Numbered from the stretch's first letter, positions 1 to 6,949 are shown. The stretch is 17,026 nt of DNA from an uncultured Lachnospiraceae bacterium (GCA_902796045.1 CADBNQ010000023.1:1-17026), one strand, 5' to 3'. Numbers and translations: made by a program. The notes: a model not told the origin generated them from the sequence alone.

Positions 1-752
1 ACCATCTGTGAAAAGGCATATTCATAATCGGACGGGTTGTCTTTGAAGATCTCCCGGTAATCTCCCCAGGCCGGCAGATAGATATAACGGATGAAACTGT
101 AATCCGGCAGGTGACCTGCCCTTCCATGGCCGAGATTCATGATGGAGTTCTCGGATGACTGATACACACTTCCTACGTAGACTCCCTTATCCGGATCCTC
201 CTTCGCAGATGGATTGTGCGAGAAGGCAACCCTTCTTTGTTCAAATCCTCCCTCATCCTTCGGGATCAGTTCATAGAAATACGGATTGGTATTGTTGATG
301 ACAAGGGAAGGGGTTCCGGCAAAGTAGCTATGAGCCCATGTATCTGCCAGCACATGCATGGCGACACCGGCTGCCTGAAGGCCCCTGCCCCTGGCCAGCA
401 TGACCGTGTCTGCGACCAGGTCCCCGTTCGGCCGGCAGATCAGACGATACTTGTCCTTATAATTCTTCGAGCCCCTGTCTATGTCAGCATAGAGGTCTCC
501 CGGCAGAAAATGAAAAGAAGACCAGATCCTGGTAATATCACTTAGACCGATCCTGTCCGTGCGGGCTTCCATCATCTCAAGCTGAAGCTGTGTTGTGGCC
601 GCCTCAGACGGACCACCTACTTTCTTCAGGTAGGTCCTGGAACAATGGTCGACCATCTGGGCACAGTAGCAGATGGCCAGACTACTCTCATGGTCATATC
701 CTGCCAGGGCAGCCGCACAGTATGTCGCATAATAGTGAAAATCTCCCTGCAT
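1..752 (-). CDS. DUF6765-family protein (3' end outside the window)
   Basis: The minus frame stays open from an ATG at 752 to the left edge, giving about 250 residues without a stop. The start has a good ribosome site (AGGAGG about 10 nt upstream) inside the end of the preceding gene, whose stop is 5 nt away. The protein opens MQGDFHYYATY and has a conserved-looking His/Asp set: H6, D35-H36, H81, and HVLADTWAHS at 133-142. A GHGRAGHLPD block lies near 208-217. I recognise this pattern as DUF6765, a family of unknown function. The H-x3-D-x3-H helix resembles metal-binding helices of the zinc phospholipase C/S1-P1 nuclease fold. That parallel is inference, and no enzyme activity is claimed. No signal peptide is visible. 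The gene is last in a tight cluster with two small membrane proteins, so it may work at the membrane with them. Confidence 0.75.
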   Translation of the reverse strand, partial: MQGDFHYYATYCAAALAGYDHESSLAICYCAQMVDHCSRTYLKKVGGPSEAATTQLQLEMMEARTDRIGLSDITRIWSSFHFLPGDLYADIDRGSKNYKDKYRLICRPNGDLVADTVMLARGRGLQAAGVAMHVLADTWAHSYFAGTPSLVINNTNPYFYELIPKDEGGFEQRRVAFSHNPSAKEDPDKGVYVGSVYQSSENSIMNLGHGRAGHLPDYSFIRYIYLPAWGDYREIFKDNPSDYEYAFSQM

Positions 753-757
753 TGTCT

Positions 758-1300
758 CTATTCCTCCTGGCTGTCAATCAAGATCACCGGTGTACGCCGG
801 AAAGCATTTACGATACGCATAACAGCCGAGAAAACCATACCGACTGAAAAAATATCCACCACCAGAGCAGGGGTGCGCATAAAGATCAGGCATGACAGGG
901 CTGTGACCGTCTTAACCACCCCTGTGAATGTCTTCAGCTTGAAGGGTCCCTGTATCCGTCTTGCCTCCCTGGCCCGCAGGAGATCCACAACGCCTGAAAA
1001 TGCCATGGTCGCACTCAGATAGGCCAATATGTAGAGGGAGGGCACCAATACCAGTGATCCTGCAAACATGCCGAAATCAAAGGACAAGATCCCGCGAAAC
1101 AATATATTCGTCCCCCCGACCATGTGTCTTGCCATCCTGAAGTAATACCAGATCATCCGGAGTCCAAGAGCTTCAAGCGCCAGGGAATAGATGCCGATGA
1201 TCACCGGATATGCTTTCTGACCCTCAAGAATCAGGAGCACACTCAGGCAAAGCATGACCATCCCAATGAACAACTGACCGATTCTCTGCCAAACTGTCAT
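758..1300 (-). CDS. Six-helix membrane protein, HdeD/DUF308-like
   Basis: This 180-residue protein is mostly hydrophobic. Likely membrane segments lie near residues 8-25, 31-52, 66-84, 87-107, 126-144 and 148-168, with a basic loop (REARRIQGPFKLK) between helices 4 and 5. The size, the paired short helices and the small loops recall the HdeD/DUF308 family of membrane proteins, whose biochemical role is poorly defined. This assignment is by eye and tentative. The start ATG at 1300 overlaps the upstream stop in an ATGA arrangement and follows a GGAGGGAG site, so translation is probably coupled to the upstream gene. The downstream DUF6765 gene starts 5 nt after this stop. Together they look like one three-gene transcript. 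Confidence 0.7.
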   Translation of the reverse strand: MTVWQRIGQLFIGMVMLCLSVLLILEGQKAYPVIIGIYSLALEALGLRMIWYYFRMARHMVGGTNILFRGILSFDFGMFAGSLVLVPSLYILAYLSATMAFSGVVDLLRAREARRIQGPFKLKTFTGVVKTVTALSCLIFMRTPALVVDIFSVGMVFSAVMRIVNAFRRTPVILIDSQEE

Positions 1301-1860
1301 ATGCTCCCTCCCTGCTTTCTTTCCAGCTTTCTGATATTAAAGGCGGCTGTCAGTAAATAGACATAGTTTAATAATGCCACGATCTCGATGAGCATGGTGG
1401 TCAGATTGACGTTGCTCACAGCCTTTTTCGACAAAAGAAAAGTAATAAAATTGAAGATTATAAGAAAACATGAGAAGGTCAGACTCAAAAAAGCGAGCAC
1501 AAGATACCCCTTCTTTTTCTTCTTTGCGGTCTGCCGGCCGGCCCGGTAGGCATTGATACCGATATAGTAGTGATAAAAGAAGATAAAGATACAGGCTATA
1601 ATGAGGATCCCCAAAATAATTACCCAGCTTAAGATTAGAAAAACCAGCTCTGCCTCTTTTGGAACATCAATCTCTTTCATGGTGGCTGAGACCATCCCCT
1701 GGACAGTCTCCTCTCCGAAAAAGAGTCCTATAAAGAGTTTCAGTATATCCCATACGGAAAGGGCAATCTCCGCACTGCCGCTGATGGCCAGAGCATCCCT
1801 CCAGTGCCTCAGCTGTATGGCATCCCTGCTGTTATCAGGCCTGTATATATAATCTTCCAC
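1297..1860 (-). CDS. Small integral membrane protein of unknown function
   Basis: I do not recognise the family. From the chosen start the product is 187 residues. A soluble, charged N-terminal part (VEDYIYRPDNS...) is followed by four likely membrane helices near residues 72-98, 118-142 and, in the C-terminal third, 152-175. A strongly basic loop (AGRQTAKKKKKG) sits between the second and third. The frame is open up to 2001, but a TTGAAA-17-TATAAT promoter lies at 1909-1937, so an RNA from it would begin near 1902 and exclude the upstream in-frame ATGs. The first good site downstream is GAGAGGTGG followed by GTG at 1858-1860, which is why I chose that start. ATGs at 1885 and 1888 remain possible but lack a ribosome site. 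The gene is first in a cluster with two further genes and overlaps the next by 4 nt. Confidence 0.6.
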   Translation of the reverse strand: MEDYIYRPDNSRDAIQLRHWRDALAISGSAEIALSVWDILKLFIGLFFGEETVQGMVSATMKEIDVPKEAELVFLILSWVIILGILIIACIFIFFYHYYIGINAYRAGRQTAKKKKKGYLVLAFLSLTFSCFLIIFNFITFLLSKKAVSNVNLTTMLIEIVALLNYVYLLTAAFNIRKLERKQGGSI

Positions 1861-1908
1861 GGGCAAGCCACCTCTCTCTTTCTTCATCATACTCAAAATC
1901 ATAAGAAT

Positions 1909-1937
1909 ATTATAATCAAAGCAAGAACAGTTTTCAA
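1909..1937 (-). promoter_or_regulatory. Sigma-A promoter of the DUF6765 cluster
   Basis: On the minus strand TTGAAA (1932-1937) and TATAAT (1909-1914) are separated by exactly 17 nt. The predicted transcript starts near 1902, about 40 nt before the GTG start at 1860. The -35 box is partly covered by the end of a long inverted repeat (1936-1980). Confidence 0.75.
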
Positions 1938-1980
1938 CCGGCAGGATCCCATGCAATAAACGCATGAAATCCTGCCGGTT
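1936..1980 (-). terminator. Long hairpin, possible terminator of the lipoprotein transcript
   Basis: A near-perfect inverted repeat: AACCGGCAGGAT (1936-1947) pairs with ATCCTGCCGGTT (1969-1980). After a symmetric 2x2 internal loop, CATGC (1950-1954) pairs with GCATG (1962-1966) around a 7-nt loop. That gives about 17 base pairs. There is no clean U-tract on either strand; on the minus strand the hairpin is followed by GAAAACTGTTCTT. It could end the lipoprotein mRNA, stabilise its 3' end, or act as a protein site at the next promoter. Confidence 0.45.
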
Positions 1981-1984
1981 TGGG

Positions 1985-2043
1985 GTCAGCTCTGCTGACA
2001 TGATTACTATTCAAATTTGTGCGCTCTACGCTACCGCGGAGCG
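1985..2043 (-). repeat. Two short hairpins after the lipoprotein gene
   Basis: Just past the lipoprotein stop, CGCTC plus CGC (2022-2026, 2029-2031) pairs with GCGGAGCG (2036-2043) around a TACC loop, with a 2-nt bulge. Further on, GTCAGC (1985-1990) pairs with GCTGAC (1994-1999) around a 3-nt loop. Neither has a U-tract. With the hairpin at 1936-1980 they make three consecutive stem-loops filling most of this gap. Confidence 0.45.
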
Positions 2044-2047
2044 TTTA

Positions 2048-3019
2048 TCATGAAACTATAACAAACAACTGATCAAATCCCAAAGTACTAAGGTCATAAT
2101 CATGAGAAGATTCATAGTCGACCAGCCCCTTGCCATCCTGGTACTTCTTTGTGCGGTTGATGGTAATGACTCCGTGTTCCTCCTCGTCTTGCTGATAATT
2201 AAAACCTCCATTGTCCTTGAACTCGTAGGTTCCGACGCTGAACAATTCCAGTTTATCATGGACCTCAGCATACTGCTCCAGGCTGCCGTCATCATAATAA
2301 ATCCACCAGGTATCAATCCTCTCGTTTTCAGCCTCATTATCATCCTGATCAATCTCTTTGAAAGGCTGTTTATCCGGACCTGAAAAGATGGTAACGATCT
2401 TTCTGGGTGAATCCGGCGCATAAAGCTGAGTGAACCCCAGAGTGTACAGCTCATAAGTATGCGAGGACTCATGGTCAACTAAACCCCTGACGGAATCATA
2501 TTTCTTTGTTCGGTTAATTGTGATAGTGCCGCCGTTTTTGTCCTGACCATCATAAATGAAATCTTCGCCACCCGATAATTCATAAGTTCCGATGCTGAAA
2601 AGTACACTCTTGTCATCAACCAGTGCAAATTGCTCAAATGTATTATCAGAATAATACACCCAGATCGTATCTACGTTATCCTTATCGCCATCTTCTTCAG
2701 TAATCGGCTGTTTGTCAATCCCTGCAAAGACAGCCACGACGTCTATGCCCTTTTTGGCGACGTTTCCCTTTATGAATCCCTCCGGGTCAGACACAATCTC
2801 TGCTGCGATTTCCCCGCTGTCCTCGCCAGAGCCGGTCTCCTTCAGAACAGTTGCTGCTTCTGGAGATGTGGGCTCCTGCAGGGTGGTCGCTGCCTCCTGA
2901 GAGCTGCTCTCCTGCGGAGCGGCATCCCCGGCTGCTCCTGAACCTCCGCATGAACACAGTACAAACACCGCTGTAAGACATGCCAGAACAGATAAGGCAG
3001 TCTTCCATTTCCTCCTCAT
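2048..3019 (-). CDS. Lipoprotein with two tandem copies of an unknown domain
   Basis: A 323-residue predicted lipoprotein. It has a basic start (MRRKWK), a hydrophobic segment at 8-22, and a lipobox LCSC with Cys24 as the probable lipidated residue. A low-complexity linker (about 25-75) rich in Ser, Ala, Gln and Glu follows, as is usual for a tether across the wall. The rest consists of two related units of about 110 residues, near 94-200 and 208-320. Both contain D-K-Q-P, a V/I-YY-D/S-D strand, FS-I/V-GTYE, ITINRTKKY, GLVD-x-ESSH and a TLGF-x-QL ending. I do not know the domain; it looks like a small beta-rich extracytoplasmic unit. An AAAGGAG site lies 8 nt before the ATG at 3019. It sits downstream of the CarD-like gene with a possible promoter of its own. 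Function unknown. Confidence 0.85.
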   Translation of the reverse strand: MRRKWKTALSVLACLTAVFVLCSCGGSGAAGDAAPQESSSQEAATTLQEPTSPEAATVLKETGSGEDSGEIAAEIVSDPEGFIKGNVAKKGIDVVAVFAGIDKQPITEEDGDKDNVDTIWVYYSDNTFEQFALVDDKSVLFSIGTYELSGGEDFIYDGQDKNGGTITINRTKKYDSVRGLVDHESSHTYELYTLGFTQLYAPDSPRKIVTIFSGPDKQPFKEIDQDDNEAENERIDTWWIYYDDGSLEQYAEVHDKLELFSVGTYEFKDNGGFNYQQDEEEHGVITINRTKKYQDGKGLVDYESSHDYDLSTLGFDQLFVIVS

Positions 3020-3065
3020 AGTATCAACTCCTTTCTATAATCAGAATATAACACAGAACATCACT

Positions 3066-3095
3066 ATAATCCACCGTTTAAGTCATGCTAGTCAA
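3066..3095 (-). promoter_or_regulatory. Possible promoter of the lipoprotein gene
   Basis: On the minus strand TTGACT (3090-3095) is followed after 18 nt by GATTAT (3066-3071), a 4/6 match to the -10 consensus. It begins just after the carD stop. Other AT-rich -10 candidates lie closer to the gene, so the exact element is uncertain. Confidence 0.4.
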
Positions 3096-3101
3096 TTGTG
3101 T

Positions 3102-3614
3102 TTATCTAATATCTTCCTGAAGAAATTTGTCCGCAAGGAGTAAATCCACATCTTCTTTCTCCATATCAAGAGCAATAGCCAGTTCGTTCAGCAGGCTGTT
3201 TTTGACCATGGATATATATTTCTCATCCACTGCTGTGATCTTCTTCCCATCTTCTTCTCTGCACTCTTTCCTTCGATAAAGTGCTTTGATGAAGCGAAGA
3301 AGCATGGTACAGTCCTGTTCACGCATGATCCTCTTATACTGCTGTTCCTGATCCCTGGTCTCAGGAATGATGAGTTCCTCATAGGAAGGGATGCCTTCTA
3401 TCAGCGAAACGGCCTCCTCCCTGGAAATGACTGCCCTCATAAGCACCTTCTGATTATCAACCGGCGTGTATATAGTACTCCGTTCCTGCCCAACAGGGCT
3501 TAAAACATAGTACATCCTATTATCCCCCGGGATATCTGACCTGGTACAGTCACTGACTTTGCATACACCATTGGTCCCGTAAATAATGTATTCACCCTTA
3601 TCAAACATGGCCAT
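3102..3614 (-). CDS. CarD-family transcriptional regulator
   Basis: The 170-residue product matches the CarD/CdnL/TRCF-RID family. The N-terminal beta domain has F-D-K-G-E-YIIYG-x-NGVCKV, an MYYVLSP strand and an STIYTPVDN segment, as expected for an RNA-polymerase-interacting domain at about residues 3-62. The rest is helical with charged stretches, like the C-terminal DNA-contacting half. Known members bind the polymerase beta subunit and adjust open-complex stability at promoters. Whether this copy acts globally or locally cannot be told from the sequence. Two starts are possible: ATG at 3614, or ATG at 3608, which gives MFDKGE and resembles the family N-terminus more closely. AAGGGAAAGGAA precedes both. 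A promoter and an intervening terminator lie upstream, which suggests control by read-through. Confidence 0.85.
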   Translation of the reverse strand: MAMFDKGEYIIYGTNGVCKVSDCTRSDIPGDNRMYYVLSPVGQERSTIYTPVDNQKVLMRAVISREEAVSLIEGIPSYEELIIPETRDQEQQYKRIMREQDCTMLLRFIKALYRRKECREEDGKKITAVDEKYISMVKNSLLNELAIALDMEKEDVDLLLADKFLQEDIR

Positions 3615-3648
3615 TTCCTTTCCCTTGGATTATTCATTTGTGGCAGTG

Positions 3649-3698
3649 AAAAAAAGCGTGTGTCCTTCAGCTGGTCTTACGCCAGTGGCCACACGCTT
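3649..3698 (-). terminator. Rho-independent terminator before carD
   Basis: On the minus strand AAGCGTGTG (3690-3698) pairs perfectly with CACACGCTT (3654-3662). An inner CTGG/CCAG pairing lies in the loop region, and a run of seven U follows (3649-3655). It lies downstream of the GTPase stop and of the promoter at 3774-3803 but upstream of the carD start. It can therefore end the ABC-GTPase transcript and also cut off transcripts started just before it. Confidence 0.85.
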
Positions 3699-3767
3699 AA
3701 TGAAACAATATTTATAAATTGTACGGCACCCCAACCCACTCTACGCAGTCAGAATGCCACACCTTGT
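3650..3767 (-). ncRNA. Structured leader/attenuator of carD or independent small RNA
   Basis: A TTGAAA-18-TATAAT promoter predicts a start near 3767, and the terminator predicts an end near 3650, so a transcript of about 118 nt is expected. Its 5' half can fold: GGCATTC pairs with GGGTGCC (two G-U pairs), flanked by GTAC on both sides. The motif GTGTGGC occurs twice, in the first hairpin (3756-3762) and in the 5' arm of the terminator (3688-3694). The two copies could compete for the CACAC of the terminator's 3' arm, a plausible switch. I could not match it to a known riboswitch class. Both the RNA and its role are inference. Confidence 0.5.
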
Positions 3768-3773
3768 ACTATT

Positions 3774-3803
3774 ATTATACTGCTTCTTCAGGATATTTTT
3801 CAA
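3774..3803 (-). promoter_or_regulatory. Sigma-A promoter upstream of the carD leader
   Basis: On the minus strand TTGAAA (3798-3803) and a perfect TATAAT (3774-3779) are separated by 18 nt. It lies 58 nt beyond the GTPase stop, in non-coding sequence. Transcription from it meets the terminator at 3649-3698 before reaching carD. Confidence 0.75.
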
Positions 3804-3861
3804 ATAGGCATTATGCCGATTTTTCTTCCGGTCTTCCTGTTTTCATCCGTCAATTATTACT

Positions 3862-4983
3862 TCATTCTCTCTTCTTCAGCTTATCAATGAACATCTCATG
3901 GATCTGTTTCTGTACTTTTTCTGTGCCGAGGTCTTTTTCATTGAGTTCTCCTGAGGCTGTCATCTCCATGATTTTTATATAGGTCTCACCCAGAGCCGTT
4001 GTCAAAAGAGCTGCTGTCGCCCCGTTGATCGTCCCTCCCACAACAGTGCCTACTCCCGGGATCAGCTTAAGGAGATTAGATACAATAGTACGTCCTGCCA
4101 GGGTGGTCCCGGCTGTGCCCAGAAGGGAAGTGACGATAGCCCGCATCAGGCTCTTTGAAATATCCATCCCGAATATCGCCGTGATTCCCGCAATCATGCC
4201 AATCTGCGTGGGAACAAGGGCAGTTGCGTCAGCAAAAGGCAGCGGCATATATCCTTCACCGAAGCTTGCGGCAGCTGTCGTCATCACCAGCTTTTTTGCC
4301 TTGTCTACTTTCAGTTTTATGGAAGCTTTCTGAGCGTTGCACCATGCCTTCTGAGCGGCCTCGGGCAATAAACCCATTGAGAACTCCACAAGTGTGTCTA
4401 CGCCAAAGGCTGGTTTGATCCTGTCGTCATCGTCATAATCCTGGGCCAGAACCAGCCAGATATTCTTGGCTTTGATGCCGGGATAATCTTTGAGGATCTG
4501 GTTCTTAAATGCTTCCGCCTGTTTTTTTGTGATGACCTGTGTCAGAACAACAACAACCGGCATTAATTCTGCGATTTCATTGATAAAATCAACTTCGACC
4601 TGTTCTAATCGATTAGAGTTCGAAAGCACGCAATACCACATGCAGTGGATGAACTGGTCAGGGTCATTGAGCCTTTCTGCCCTTTTGCATTCCTGTTTTA
4701 TCGTTTCAATCGTTTTTCTCTGCTTCTCCGGATCCAGTTCAAATCCCACAGTATCATAGAGACGCAGGGGATATCCCTCGATCTCGTACACCCGCATCTC
4801 ATCCGTTACGGGCTTCCCAATGCCTGTCTCCGCAAGATTCTTGCGAAAGGCCGCGTTTATCAAGGTACTCTTTCCAACTCCGGTTCTCCCGGCAATTATC
4901 AGATTTGCATGACCCATTTCTTTCATTTCTTTTTGAAAGGCTTTAAGAAAGTCTTCAAAAATATTCCCTTTCCCATCATTCAA
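3862..4983 (-). CDS. Predicted GTPase with C-terminal DUF697-like membrane domain
   Basis: About 373 residues. Numbered from the TTG start, the P-loop GRTGVGKS is at 32-39 and the G3 motif DTVG at 77-80. A Thr in PVTDE near 61 is the likely G2. The G4 region reads LTQVITKK near 147-154, without the usual NKxD or TKxD aspartate. The C-terminal third (about 234-340) has a PLPFADATALVPTQIGMI block and further hydrophobic Gly/Ala-rich helices, typical of DUF697/YcjF-like GTPases that associate with membranes. ATGs at 4992 and 4989 sit 0 and 3 nt after GGAGG, too close to be ideal. TTG at 4983 has 9-nt spacing, so I prefer it, with moderate confidence. This TTG overlaps the stop of the upstream mini-gene, which suggests translational coupling. 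The substrate and process are unknown. Confidence 0.8.
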   Translation of the reverse strand: MNDGKGNIFEDFLKAFQKEMKEMGHANLIIAGRTGVGKSTLINAAFRKNLAETGIGKPVTDEMRVYEIEGYPLRLYDTVGFELDPEKQRKTIETIKQECKRAERLNDPDQFIHCMWYCVLSNSNRLEQVEVDFINEIAELMPVVVVLTQVITKKQAEAFKNQILKDYPGIKAKNIWLVLAQDYDDDDRIKPAFGVDTLVEFSMGLLPEAAQKAWCNAQKASIKLKVDKAKKLVMTTAAASFGEGYMPLPFADATALVPTQIGMIAGITAIFGMDISKSLMRAIVTSLLGTAGTTLAGRTIVSNLLKLIPGVGTVVGGTINGATAALLTTALGETYIKIMEMTASGELNEKDLGTEKVQKQIHEMFIDKLKKRE

Positions 4984-5125
4984 TATCATCATCCTCCAGC
5001 CTCTGATTCTTTAAATATCCTTTTGAGGACAGGTATGACCATTTATCAGCTAACAGAGTCGGCAGTATCGCAAACGCTGCCACGACACAAAGCAATACTA
5101 TGAGTTTCAAACACTTCTTTCTCAT
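4976..5125 (-). CDS. 49-codon membrane mini-protein, coupled to the GTPase
   Basis: A short ORF with a strong ribosome site (GGAGGTGCTTT before ATG at 5125). It encodes a basic N-terminus (MRKKCLK), one hydrophobic segment at about 7-27 (IVLLCVVAAFAILPTLLA) and an acidic tail ending LEDDDIE. It could be a single-span membrane protein or carry an uncleaved signal. The TGA stop (4976-4978) overlaps the GTPase start region, and the GTPase ribosome site GGAGG is part of this coding sequence. It starts 39 nt after the ABC exporter stop with no visible promoter between them, so all three genes probably share a transcript. I recognise no family. The good start, hydrophobic design and coupled end make it credible despite its size. 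Confidence 0.7.
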   Translation of the reverse strand: MRKKCLKLIVLLCVVAAFAILPTLLADKWSYLSSKGYLKNQRLEDDDIE

Positions 5126-5164
5126 AAAGCACCTCCATTTCTCAATCGATAGTCTGCCTTTTCT

Positions 5165-6949
5165 TCAGGAAGAGATAAATGCCCCTGTCTGGTGGTCCCA
5201 CAGCTTTGCATACTCTCCACCTGCGCTCAGCAGTTCTTCATGGCTGCCATCCTCTGCCACCTTTCCTTCGGATATCACAATGATCCGATCCAGGGAGGCC
5301 ACAGTGGAAAGGCGGTGGGCAACCACGATGGATGTCCGGTCTTCCATCAGATTCTTAAGCGCTTCCTGTACCAGCCTTTCTGATTCGGAATCCAGAGCAC
5401 TGGTTGCCTCATCCAGAACCAGGATCGGCGCATCTGCCAGAATCGCTCTGGCTATGATGATCCGCTGCCTTTGCCCGCCCGACAGCTTCACGCCCCGTTC
5501 TCCCACCATCTGGTCCATGCCGCCGGGCAGCTTCTCGATAAACTCCAGGGCATTTGCCCGGCTTGCCGCAAGGCGGATCTCCTCCTCGCCCGCATCAGGC
5601 CTGCCGTAAGAGATGTTTTCCCTGATACTGCGGTGGAAAAGGAGGGCCTCCTGAGGAACATAGGCAATCTGCCTGCGCAGGGTCTGCTGGGAACAATGCC
5701 TTATATCCTGCCCGTCTATCAGGATCTGACCGCCCTGAATATCCGAAAGCCTTAAAAGCAATTTGGTCAGAGTGGATTTGCCGGCGCCGGACCTTCCCAC
5801 CAGTCCGACACGCTGGCCCGCCGGAATATGCAGATTGAAATCGTCAAAGATTTTCTCCAGTCCCTCCTCATCATCGTAGGCAAAATCCAGGTGGTTAAAA
5901 TCGATGTTCCCCTCTGTCACCTTAAGAGGGACAGCGTCCGGCTCGTCGGATACCAGTCTGGGCTCATCAAGGATGGCTGTCATCTCCGCGGCATCACCGA
6001 AAGCCCGGTTCATCCTCTGAAGGGTGTTGTTAATCATATTAAAATGCAATGTAATGGAATACGTGTAGGTAAACATCATGATGAGGGTACCCTGCGAGAT
6101 GCCAAACCAGGCATTTCCCCCGACCATAAAGACCACCACGATGATCATGATGAAGACGATCAGGGACGATGTCATGGCCCCCCGGACATTGGATGCCCGC
6201 ATCCGGATCGAATCGCTTCTTTCTACATTTCTGTTGGCAAACTCAAACAGTTCCTTCTCATAGTCTTCCCGCCCGTAGGTCTTTACAGACAGGATATTGG
6301 CCACTGCGTCTGACAGTTCCCCTGACAGGCTGTTCTGGGCAGAGGCCGCTTTCTCGTTGATGGGCAGGATCCTCTTATACATGGTGTATGCTACGATCAC
6401 ATAGATGGTCAGCATGATCAGCAGGATCAGAACATAGAGAGGCACCGTCGGCAGAAGAAAGACAACGGCCAGAAGCACCGAGAAAAAGCTGGGCATCACA
6501 GAATATGTCACCGTCTCAGCCAGCAGGGTATAGGCACTCATGAATTTGGTTGTCTGGCTGACAAGGGATCCTCCGTAACGGTTGGCATGGAAAGTCATGG
6601 ACTGGTTGGACAGGGTGTCAAAACAGTAGGTGGCCAGTTCATAGTTGGCCCGGATCTCAAGCTTCCAGACAGAGTAATCCTGCAGTTTGGAACAGACCTG
6701 TCCCAGAGCGTTCACCACGACAAAAGACAGGATGTAGGGCCAGAAGACATTAAAGACATCCGCCGCTGCCACGGGCTCTGCCCCTACCCGGTCAACGACC
6801 TTTCCCATCAGGAAATTGTTCACATAGGTTAAAAGAGCCACATAGCCAAATGTAGTAAGGATATCCAAAAAGAAGAATCCAGGCATCTTTTTCGTGGCCA
6901 TCCAGAAATAATGGAGCGTTCTGCCTGTGAGATTTTTTTTATTTTTCAT
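5165..6949 (-). CDS. ABC exporter, fused membrane and ATPase domains
   Basis: The 594-residue protein is a type IV (MdlB/MsbA-like) ABC half-exporter. The membrane domain (about 20-320) has six predicted helices. The ATPase domain (about 345-590) has Walker A GRSGAGKS (385-392), Q-loop Gln433, signature LSGGQ (489-493), Walker B ILVLD with catalytic Glu514, D-loop SALD and switch His545. All catalytic residues are present, so it should hydrolyse ATP. No partner half-transporter lies next to it, so it most likely works as a homodimer. The cargo (drug, peptide or lipid) cannot be told. The start at 6949 has only a weak GGGAT site. Transcription probably comes from the extended -10 promoter at 7012-7040, divergent from the nitroreductase. 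A membrane mini-protein and a GTPase follow. Confidence 0.9.
   Translation of the reverse strand: MKNKKNLTGRTLHYFWMATKKMPGFFFLDILTTFGYVALLTYVNNFLMGKVVDRVGAEPVAAADVFNVFWPYILSFVVVNALGQVCSKLQDYSVWKLEIRANYELATYCFDTLSNQSMTFHANRYGGSLVSQTTKFMSAYTLLAETVTYSVMPSFFSVLLAVVFLLPTVPLYVLILLIMLTIYVIVAYTMYKRILPINEKAASAQNSLSGELSDAVANILSVKTYGREDYEKELFEFANRNVERSDSIRMRASNVRGAMTSSLIVFIMIIVVVFMVGGNAWFGISQGTLIMMFTYTYSITLHFNMINNTLQRMNRAFGDAAEMTAILDEPRLVSDEPDAVPLKVTEGNIDFNHLDFAYDDEEGLEKIFDDFNLHIPAGQRVGLVGRSGAGKSTLTKLLLRLSDIQGGQILIDGQDIRHCSQQTLRRQIAYVPQEALLFHRSIRENISYGRPDAGEEEIRLAASRANALEFIEKLPGGMDQMVGERGVKLSGGQRQRIIIARAILADAPILVLDEATSALDSESERLVQEALKNLMEDRTSIVVAHRLSTVASLDRIIVISEGKVAEDGSHEELLSAGGEYAKLWDHQTGAFISS

Noticed and set aside
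1861..2001. N-terminal extension of the unknown membrane protein up to 2001
   Set aside because: It would run through the long hairpin and the promoter, and no ribosome site precedes the upstream ATGs.
3650..3767. Assignment of the carD leader to a known riboswitch or T-box
   Set aside because: I found no hallmark sequences of the classes I compared by eye, so no name is given.
4645..5103. Plus-strand open frame of 152 codons across the GTPase and mini-gene
   Set aside because: It is antisense to two well-supported genes, has no ribosome site, and its product resembles no protein; a shadow frame.
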